Source: JBGPLH01 sp041486365 [NCBI: Thermodesulfobacteriota bacterium]
Lineage (GTDB): Bacteria > JAUYMQ01
Length of the DNA stretch: 8,459 nt
NCBI GenBank assembly: GCA_041486365.1
Contig: JBGPLH010000129.1
Location: 1 to 8,459, forward strand
Direction of reading: 5' to 3'
The position numbers were made by a program, and so were the translations under genes. Position 1 is the stretch's first letter, and each line of letters opens with the position of its first letter. Below are positions 1 through 6,072 of this stretch, piece by piece. Under the pieces are notes generated by a model that was not told the origin of the DNA, made no database searches, and saw only the letters and a list, made by a program, of their open reading frames with translations.

Positions 1-11
1 CTGCCTCTGAC

Positions 12-17
12 GGGAGA
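12..17 (+). promoter_or_regulatory. Ribosome binding site of the glutathione S-transferase gene
   Basis: GGGAGA lies seven bases upstream of the ATG at 25, a good Shine-Dalgarno match and spacing, which supports that start. A TGA at 8-10 could be the stop of an upstream gene, but only a few bases precede it, so this cannot be judged. No promoter can be assessed in the 24 bases available. Confidence 0.7.
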
Positions 18-24
18 ACGCCTG

Positions 25-633
25 ATGAAGCTCTACGACTACGCCGGGGCGCCCAATCCCCGGCGCGTGCGGATCTTTCTGGCCGAGAAAGGGATCCAGC
101 TGCCGATGGAACAGGTGGACATGGCCGCCGCCCAGCACCGCAGTCCCGAGTTCCTGAAGAAGAACTCGCTGGGCCAGCTGCCGGTCCTCGAGATGGACGA
201 CGGGACGTACCTCGCCGAGACGGTCGCCATCTGCCGCTACTTCGAGGAGACGCATTCCGAGCCGCCGCTCATGGGGGTGGATGCCAGGGACAAAGCGATC
301 GTCGAGATGTGGCAGCGACGGATGGAGTACCAGTTGTGGACGAATGCGGGCAACGCCTTCCGGAACCTCCACGACTGGTTCAAGGGGAAGATCCCTCAGG
401 TCCCCGAGTACGGTGAGGTGTGCCGCACGAACCTGGCCAAGGCGCACGCGTGGCTCGACTCGGAGCTCGCCGGCCGCGAGTTCATCGCGGGTCCCCGTTA
501 CACGATCGCCGACGTCACGGCCCTCGTCGCGATCGATTTCGGGCGGATCATGGATGTCCGCATCCAGCCCGGGCAGAAGAACCTCATGCGCTGGTACGAG
601 GCCGTGTCGGCGAGGCCCAGCGCGAAGGCGTGA
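25..633 (+). CDS. Glutathione S-transferase, GTT2-like
   Basis: This is a complete 202-residue cytosolic glutathione S-transferase, the usual length of the family. It would conjugate glutathione to electrophilic compounds or reduce peroxides; the substrate cannot be told from sequence. The N-terminal thioredoxin-like domain (about 1-80) begins MKLYD and contains APNPRRVRIFLAEKGI (9-24), typical of the GTT2-like branch. It carries the cis-proline at P53 in GQLPVL and the glutathione gamma-glutamyl binding pair E65-T66 in AETVAICRY. The all-helical C-terminal domain (about 88-202) contains the N-capping box region YTIADVTA (159-166, T160 and D163) that is conserved in GST folds. No classical catalytic Tyr, Ser or Cys is evident after the first strand, as known for yeast Gtt2, where a water is activated by residues of the C-terminal domain; H116 is a candidate here. 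The ATG has a good ribosome binding site. The gene is convergent with recD and has no obvious functional link to the rec operon. Confidence 0.93.
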   Translation: MKLYDYAGAPNPRRVRIFLAEKGIQLPMEQVDMAAAQHRSPEFLKKNSLGQLPVLEMDDGTYLAETVAICRYFEETHSEPPLMGVDARDKAIVEMWQRRMEYQLWTNAGNAFRNLHDWFKGKIPQVPEYGEVCRTNLAKAHAWLDSELAGREFIAGPRYTIADVTALVAIDFGRIMDVRIQPGQKNLMRWYEAVSARPSAKA

Positions 634-670
634 GGCGCGCGGGCGCGCGATGAAACCGGCCGAAGAAGAA

Positions 671-693
671 GGCCGCCGGTAACGCCGGCGGCC
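671..693. terminator. Shared bidirectional hairpin between the GST gene and recD
   Basis: GGCCGCCGG (671-679) and CCGGCGGCC (685-693) form a perfect 9-base-pair, all-GC stem around the 5-base loop TAACG. It starts 37 bases after the GST stop and 3 bases after the recD stop (TGA, 699-697). Downstream on the plus strand is CTTTCACTT; on the minus strand it is TTCTTCTTCG. Both are pyrimidine-rich but only weak U-tracts. The hairpin therefore looks like an intrinsic terminator usable by both convergent transcription units, or at least an mRNA 3'-end stabiliser. The rest of the 63-base intergenic region holds only a short GC repeat (636-649) able to form a 5-base-pair stem. Confidence 0.7.
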
Positions 694-696
694 CTT

Positions 697-2823
697 TCAC
701 TTGCGCGTCGGGGGGCAGCCGGCGCGCGCGGAGGGCCCCGGCGAAGGGGATGGCGCGTCTGCCGGAGCACCTTTCCCCACGTCCGGTTCGCCCCGGAGCC
801 TGTCGGAAAGACCGGAGAATCGCTCGACGTGGCGGCGGATCCCGTGGAGGAAGATCCCCTTCGGATCCACGATCACGACTGACGTCCGGCTCCGCGTAAC
901 GGCGGTGTAGAGCATCTCCCGCGTGAGAAGAGGAATGTCGTCCTCCGGGAGAATCAATGCGACGCATTCGAATTCGGAGCCCTGCGACTTGTGCACGGTC
1001 ATCGCGTGGCAGAGTTCCAGGCTATTCCCGAGCGCGTCCAGATGGAAGGCGTTGTATCCGTCGGCGCGCGGGAACACCACCATCGGAGCCGCCGGGCCGT
1101 CACTCTCGCGCACTTCCAGGATGATGCCCTGATCGCCGTTGAACAGCCCCAGGTTGTAGTCGTTGCGGAGCATCATGACCGGCTCACCCGGCAGGAAGGC
1201 GAACCGGTCCGCGGAGCGCTTCAACCTTTCGGCGGCGAGGGCATGTATCCTGGCGTTGATCCTTTCCGTTCCTGTACGAAACACACGTGTCAGGCACAGA
1301 ATTCGGGACCGGCCCTGCGTTTCGAACAGCCTATCCAGCTCCTCCCGCGCCTCTTCGCCGAATCCACCCGCATTTCCTGGATAGACCCTGTCGACGAGGT
1401 CGCGGAGATCCCGGTCCGCCAGTGCCCACTTCGATTCCCATGATTCGAGAAACGTCGCGAGTCCTTCCCGGCCGGGATCGAGTTGCTCGACCCCCTTGAA
1501 TTCCAGATCCTCGAGCCTCTCCCGCTTCCGAACGAGCGGTGTCCCGTCGGGTGCGGCGCCGAAAAGATCCTCATTCTTCGCGTTGATCCGCTCGGCCACC
1601 GCCAGGATGGACCGGCCGGCCGGATCGCTTTCGTCCATCCGGTAATTGCGGGTAAGCCCGACGCGGGCCGCGCCCAGATGACCTGACACCTCCATCGAGC
1701 CGGACCACACCTCGGGCAGAAGGTCGCGGAAAACGGCACCCGCCGAAACCGAGGGAAGCTGATCGGCGTCACCCAGGAGGACCAGCCGCGCTCCGGGCCG
1801 GACCGCGGCCATCAGGCCGTCCATGAGGGCCAGATCCACCATCGAGCTCTCGTCGACGATGATCAGGGACTGATCCAACGGATTGCCCGGCCCACGTCGG
1901 AATCGATCGGCCCCCGGCAGGTAGCCCAGTAGCCGGTGGAGGGTCCGGGGCTCCGGCAGCCTGTCGAGCAGATTCTCGTCCTCCTGCGTTCGGTGAGCGA
2001 CCCCGGCGAGTCCCTGCTGAACGGACCGGCCCACCCGGTAGGCCGCCTTTCCCGTGGGCGCCGCCAGTGACATGCTCTCGACGGAGATCCCCAGACGAGC
2101 GAACAGCCGCAGGAGCGCGACCACTATCGAGGTCTTCCCGGTCCCCGGCCCTCCCGAGATGATCGTCAGACTCGACTGCGCGGCGGCGAGTACGGCGGCC
2201 CGTTGCTCCTGGGAGAGGACCACGGGCGCCCCCCCCTGAGTGGCGGGATGGGCGAGGACATCCTCCAGCGCCGCGGCCACGTCCCCGGTCAACTCGTACG
2301 GCGTCTGCCGGCTCAGGTCGAGTAGGTGTTGCGCGAGACGCTCCTCCGCGAAGTGCATCCGCTGGTGATAGAAGAACGGATCGAGATAAAGGAACGGCTT
2401 GTACTCCTTCGCCGAGCGTCCGATCACCCGCGATGCTTTTCCCGACCCGAGGAATGCATTGATCCCCTCCGCCGCGCGCTCCGGCGATTCCGCGCCCTCT
2501 TCTCCGTCACAGAGGACGTACAACAGCCGGCGAAGCTCCTCGGCGCCCTTCTCCCCGGAGGGGCAGAGGCACGTGCTGCCCTCCCGAACGGCCGCCATGG
2601 ATGCGAGCAGGAGTAGGATCAGGCGAACGCGGTCGGCGTCATCGAGATCGGGTGCCAGCGCCGCGATTTCCGCCGCGAGATGCACGGACTCGGGTTCCAG
2701 ATTCAGGCGCTCGACGGCCTGCCGGAGGCGATCGATCCGCCGATCGAAAGCCGTCAAGCCGTCCGGCGAAGCGAAGCGCTTCCAGACAGTCCCCATGCCC
2801 AGTCTCGTCTCGATGCCGTTCAC
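697..2823 (-). CDS. recD: RecBCD subunit RecD, 5'-3' helicase
   Basis: RecD is the fast superfamily 1B (5'-3') motor of RecBCD. From the GTG start the protein has 708 residues, against 608 in E. coli. Motifs in order: Walker A GGPGTGKT (224-231, K230 corresponding to E. coli K177), motif Ia APTGKAA (255-261), TLHRLLG (294-300), Walker B IIVDESSMVD (321-330, D324/E325), motif III LLGDADQLPSVSAGAVF (349-365), motif IV LTRNYR (390-395), FNGDQGI (561-567), motif V AMTVHKSQGSEFE (607-619) and motif VI MLYTAVTRS (637-645). All key ATPase residues are intact. The N-terminal region (1-200) is about 53 residues longer than in E. coli. The C-terminus carries a Pro/Ser/Ala/Gly-rich tail of about 30 residues (679-708) beyond the usual end. 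GTG at 2823 is chosen because its GTGA overlaps the recB stop and GGAGGA lies six bases upstream. An in-frame ATG at 2892 lies inside recB and would add 23 residues of no RecD character; an internal ATG at 2796 is a less likely alternative. Confidence 0.97.
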   Translation of the reverse strand: MNGIETRLGMGTVWKRFASPDGLTAFDRRIDRLRQAVERLNLEPESVHLAAEIAALAPDLDDADRVRLILLLLASMAAVREGSTCLCPSGEKGAEELRRLLYVLCDGEEGAESPERAAEGINAFLGSGKASRVIGRSAKEYKPFLYLDPFFYHQRMHFAEERLAQHLLDLSRQTPYELTGDVAAALEDVLAHPATQGGAPVVLSQEQRAAVLAAAQSSLTIISGGPGTGKTSIVVALLRLFARLGISVESMSLAAPTGKAAYRVGRSVQQGLAGVAHRTQEDENLLDRLPEPRTLHRLLGYLPGADRFRRGPGNPLDQSLIIVDESSMVDLALMDGLMAAVRPGARLVLLGDADQLPSVSAGAVFRDLLPEVWSGSMEVSGHLGAARVGLTRNYRMDESDPAGRSILAVAERINAKNEDLFGAAPDGTPLVRKRERLEDLEFKGVEQLDPGREGLATFLESWESKWALADRDLRDLVDRVYPGNAGGFGEEAREELDRLFETQGRSRILCLTRVFRTGTERINARIHALAAERLKRSADRFAFLPGEPVMMLRNDYNLGLFNGDQGIILEVRESDGPAAPMVVFPRADGYNAFHLDALGNSLELCHAMTVHKSQGSEFECVALILPEDDIPLLTREMLYTAVTRSRTSVVIVDPKGIFLHGIRRHVERFSGLSDRLRGEPDVGKGAPADAPSPSPGPSARAGCPPTRK

Positions 2824-2835
2824 GGGTACTCCTCC
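2820..2835 (-). promoter_or_regulatory. recB-recD junction: GTGA overlap with strong Shine-Dalgarno
   Basis: Read on the minus strand, GGAGGA (2835-2830), a 6-base spacer GTACCC, and GTG (2823-2821) are followed by A, so that GTGA contains both the recD start and the recB TGA stop (2822-2820). The near-perfect Shine-Dalgarno sits within the last codons of recB. This decides the recD start and implies translational coupling of RecD to RecB. Confidence 0.85.
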
Positions 2836-5800
2836 AACGGAATAACCCGGCTCCCCAGCAGTTCCCGCTCGTATTCCAGGGTCTCCGCCCAATCGGGACG
2901 GTGGAAGTAGACCCCCTCGACGCCATCGCCCTCAGGCGTCATGCCCCGCAGGAAGAGGTAGAGCAGGCCGCCGAAGCGCTCCGCATACGCCAGTTCATCC
3001 CGGATGCCGAGCAACCGGAGCACGCCGAGTGTGTAGATGGACGCCTGGAGACCGTACCGATCGCGGACGTGCTTCTCCATCTCAGGCCGCCCGTACGCCG
3101 GCAGCCGGTCGCTTTTCCAGTCGGCAAAGTAAATCCGGCCCGCGTGCTCGAAAACGAGATCGATGTAGCCCTTGAGGTAGCCCCGCTCGACGATCCAGCG
3201 GCCTTCTCCTCCACGGGAGAGCAACGGTTGGATCTCCTCCGGAATGGGATAGAGGAAATCCAGCTCGCGCGCGTTACGGCACCGGTAGATCCCGGAAACG
3301 ACTCCGGACTCCCCCAGAGCGATGGGTGACGTGAGCGCCCCATGGACGAGCCGCTTCAAGGGATCGAGCCAGCGATCCTCTATACCGTGGCGTTCCATGC
3401 AGGCTTTGAATGAGTCCGCCACGTCTTTCCACCGGCTCCAGGCGGCGAAATCCCGCCATTCTTCCCTGTCGCCGAAGGGGAGATCCTCGATCACCTCGTG
3501 CAGGAATCGCCCCATGACGCGGCCACCGGGAAGATCGTCCGGCGCGAGCTCCGCATCGGCGGCGTCCGCGCCGTGCGTGAAGTCCTCGGGATCGAGGCCG
3601 GGGGGACGAGCCCCGCGCGGCGACGAGAGAGATGTGTAGGAATGGATCGCGAGAGAAGGGTGCCTCTTCCTCAACCGCCGGAACTCGTCCGTGATCGGCT
3701 CCGCCCGCAGGCAGTCCTCGGGCGGATCCCAGGCCGCGATGGCCTTCCGCTCGTGGAGAGTCGGACCGGGCTCCTCGGCAGGCTCTCTCGCTGTCTCCAG
3801 GAGGAACAGATCGCTCGAAAAACCCTGCGTCTCTATCTCCGCCAGGCGCGCGTTCAGATGGCGGCAGGCGCCTTTCATCTCATAAGCGCCCGCGTCGGGA
3901 GACACGTAGGGAACGTAGAGCTTCGCGATGGCCCGCGTGATGCCCACGTATAGAAGCCGGCGCTCCTCTCCGGCCTTCTCCTCGTCGATCCGGTGCCGGA
4001 CGATTTTCTTCTCCTGTTCCCCGATCGCGACCTTCCGCTCCCCGTCCTCGGTGTGGTAATCCACGAGGGCGGCCTCGGGCGATGCGCCCCCGGTGCCGCC
4101 GAAGAGGAAAACGACGTCGGCCTCCAGGCCCTTGCTCCGGTACACGGTCATGATCTTCACCGCGTCCTTCTCGCTCTCCAGGCGCTGAACGTTTCCGTCC
4201 GACCCGGCAGGCATGGCCACTTCCTGGATGTAGTCATTCAGCAGCGCGATCACGTCGGGAAGCGTCAAGCGCCTGCGAACGGCTTCCTCGAGCAGGACCT
4301 CGAAGACGTGCAGGTAGTTTGTGAGCTCCCGTTCGCTGCTGGACAGGAACAGCTCTCGCTCCACGAGGCCCGTATCGTGAACGAGACGATCGAACATCGC
4401 GGCGAAGAGTCGCTTGTCCGCCATCTCGCGCCAGCGCTCCAGGCTCTCCCGCATCCGGTGGGTATCCGGAAGGTCGAGGCAGTTCCAGAGATCCCGCCAC
4501 CTCAGCGCGAAGAAGGGAGTGGCCCAGGCCTTCAGGCGGCGCGCGGGGTCTCCGGGGGATTCGATGGCCCTCAGGACGTCGAGGATCGACCTGGCCTCCG
4601 CGGTCTGGAAGAGGCCGTCCTGCTTGTAGTACGCAAACCGGACCCCGGCCTCCCGGAGGTACCCCCCCATTTCGAACGCCTCCTCGTTGGTCCTTGTCAG
4701 GATGAAGACGCCGCCGCCGGCGACCTGACGGCGTTTCTCCCCCTCGCCCAGGGTGATCGCCAGGGCGGGATCATGGAGCATCCCCCGCAGCGAGAGCGCG
4801 ATCTGCCGGCCGATCGCACGCCTGATCCCGGGTGCTTTCAGTTTCTCGTCCTTCGGATGGTCTTCGGGGGGAGCGTAGCCAAGGATGGTGATGGGGCTGA
4901 TCTCGATTCCCCCGGCATCCACCGCCTTCAGCTGCTCCTTTCCGCACGACACGTCATGCTCGTACCGGAAATCCCCCGTCAGCAAACGCTCCCGCGCCTT
5001 GTCGTCCAGGATCCGATTGCAGGCTTCGATCATCCGTGAGGTCGAGCGGAAGTTACGGTCGAGATGGAGCGTGGGGGCGCCGCCGGCCGAAAGCTTCCTG
5101 CAGGCGGCGCGGTAGGTGTACACGTCGGCCCCCCGGAAACCGTAGATCGCCTGCTTGGGGTCTCCAATCACGAAGAGCCGGTTGCCCTGTCCGCCGTCCA
5201 CGAACACGCTGCGGAAGATCTTCCACTGGAGGTCGTCCGTGTCCTGGAACTCGTCGATCAGCGCACAGCGGAATCGCCCGCGAAGCGCCGTGACGAGCGC
5301 CTCTCCGCCGGGGCCATCGATGGCGCGGGCCACCCAGGACAGCATGTCGTCGAAATCGATCAGCCCTTCCTCCCGCTTCATGCGATCCAGGCGATCGGAC
5401 ACGCGCGGCAGGAACGCGTCGATCACCCGCGCTTCCAGCGCCGCCTCCCCCTCCGAAGGCGCGCGGCGCGTATCCAGGCAGCGGCGCTCGTGGGCCCCGA
5501 GGAGCAGTGCCTCGAGCCCCTCCACGCCCGCCTCCCCTAGCCATTCATCGAGAAGGCGCAGCGGCTCGTCCTCCTTCGCAATCCATTCCCTCAGCTCGGC
5601 CCGGAAGGCGCGGTGGAACGCGCGCTTCCCCTCCACGGGCTCCAGGGCAAAGCGCATGCCGCCTTCGAACGCCATCTCGCGAAGAAGCCGGTTGCAGAAA
5701 CCGTGAATCGTGTGGATCGGCGCCCGATCGAACGAGAAGAGCGCATCCTCGAGCTTCCGGCGCGCGGCGGCATCGATGCACCAGGAGGTCCCGTCCCCGC

Positions 5801-6059
5801 GATCCGGCGGTACGCGGCCGGACGCCATGTCTTCGATCTGCCGGCGAACGCGGGATCGAAGCTCCCAGGTGGCCTTGTCTGTGAAGGTGACGACGAGCAG
5901 CTCCTCCAGCCGGTAGCCTGGATCGCCGAGGAGCAGGTCGATCACCAGATTCTGCAGGATGAAGGTCTTGCCGGTGCCGGCGCTCGCCTCGAGAATGACG
6001 TGCCCCTGACCGGGGATGTCATCGAGGATGGCGGGCCGGGGGTAGAGAAAGTCGCTCAT
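2820..6059 (-). CDS. recB: RecBCD subunit RecB, 3'-5' helicase and nuclease
   Basis: RecB supplies the 3'-5' superfamily 1A motor, the only nuclease active site and the RecA-loading surface of RecBCD. The 1079-residue protein (E. coli 1180) has: Walker A EASAGTGKT (24-32, K31 corresponding to E. coli K29), motif Ia TFTDKAT (58-64), IHTIHGFCNRLL (115-126), LIDFDDML (233-240), Walker B IDEFQDT (268-274), motif III VIGDPKQAIYGFRGAD (297-312), motif IV RNFRS (335-339), motif V TVYRSKGLE (638-646) and motif VI EERRLLYVGITRA (698-710). The C-terminal PD-(D/E)XK nuclease has H854, D967 (in KGYIDLVF), D980 and K982 (in DWKS), Q1005 and Y1009, matching E. coli H956, D1067, D1080, K1082, Q1110 and Y1114, so nuclease activity is expected. 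Motif V has Tyr640 where His is usual. The ATG at 6059 overlaps the recC stop (ATGA) and has AGGGG eight bases upstream; an ATG at 6197 lies in recC and would add 46 non-homologous residues. Confidence 0.98.
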   Translation of the reverse strand: MSDFLYPRPAILDDIPGQGHVILEASAGTGKTFILQNLVIDLLLGDPGYRLEELLVVTFTDKATWELRSRVRRQIEDMASGRVPPDRGDGTSWCIDAAARRKLEDALFSFDRAPIHTIHGFCNRLLREMAFEGGMRFALEPVEGKRAFHRAFRAELREWIAKEDEPLRLLDEWLGEAGVEGLEALLLGAHERRCLDTRRAPSEGEAALEARVIDAFLPRVSDRLDRMKREEGLIDFDDMLSWVARAIDGPGGEALVTALRGRFRCALIDEFQDTDDLQWKIFRSVFVDGGQGNRLFVIGDPKQAIYGFRGADVYTYRAACRKLSAGGAPTLHLDRNFRSTSRMIEACNRILDDKARERLLTGDFRYEHDVSCGKEQLKAVDAGGIEISPITILGYAPPEDHPKDEKLKAPGIRRAIGRQIALSLRGMLHDPALAITLGEGEKRRQVAGGGVFILTRTNEEAFEMGGYLREAGVRFAYYKQDGLFQTAEARSILDVLRAIESPGDPARRLKAWATPFFALRWRDLWNCLDLPDTHRMRESLERWREMADKRLFAAMFDRLVHDTGLVERELFLSSSERELTNYLHVFEVLLEEAVRRRLTLPDVIALLNDYIQEVAMPAGSDGNVQRLESEKDAVKIMTVYRSKGLEADVVFLFGGTGGASPEAALVDYHTEDGERKVAIGEQEKKIVRHRIDEEKAGEERRLLYVGITRAIAKLYVPYVSPDAGAYEMKGACRHLNARLAEIETQGFSSDLFLLETAREPAEEPGPTLHERKAIAAWDPPEDCLRAEPITDEFRRLRKRHPSLAIHSYTSLSSPRGARPPGLDPEDFTHGADAADAELAPDDLPGGRVMGRFLHEVIEDLPFGDREEWRDFAAWSRWKDVADSFKACMERHGIEDRWLDPLKRLVHGALTSPIALGESGVVSGIYRCRNARELDFLYPIPEEIQPLLSRGGEGRWIVERGYLKGYIDLVFEHAGRIYFADWKSDRLPAYGRPEMEKHVRDRYGLQASIYTLGVLRLLGIRDELAYAERFGGLLYLFLRGMTPEGDGVEGVYFHRPDWAETLEYERELLGSRVIPLEEYP

Positions 6060-6072
6060 GCTTTCCGCCCCT
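6056..6072 (-). promoter_or_regulatory. recC-recB junction: ATGA overlap with Shine-Dalgarno
   Basis: On the minus strand, AGGGG (6072-6068) and an 8-base spacer precede ATG (6059-6057), whose ATGA includes the recC stop TGA (6058-6056). The overlap fixes the recB start and suggests that ribosomes finishing recC re-initiate on recB. There is no ptrA-like protease gene between recC and recB, unlike the E. coli locus. Confidence 0.8.

Noticed and set aside
281-682. 133-residue plus-strand ORF overlapping the GST gene
   Set aside because: Its Arg/Ser/Gly-rich translation is a frame-shifted reading of the GST gene, and it runs into the terminator hairpin.
2350-2359. Possible Chi site near GCTGGTG in recD and at about 7265 in recC
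   Set aside because: Both read GCTGGTGA, not the E. coli Chi GCTGGTGG. I found no exact copy on either strand by eye, and Chi differs between lineages, so no call is justified.
2824-2892. 23-residue N-terminal extension of RecD
   Set aside because: It is encoded inside recB. The GTG at 2823 has a near-perfect Shine-Dalgarno and the GTGA overlap.
2601-3329. 242-residue plus-strand ORF across the recB-recD junction
   Set aside because: It is antisense to two clearly conserved genes, and its low-complexity Arg/Pro-rich start is a product of G/C third-position bias.
3993-5039. 348-residue plus-strand ORF antisense to recB
   Set aside because: It lies wholly opposite the conserved RecB helicase region, has Pro/Arg/Asp-rich composition typical of GC-rich shadow frames, and shows no domain or ribosome binding site of its own.
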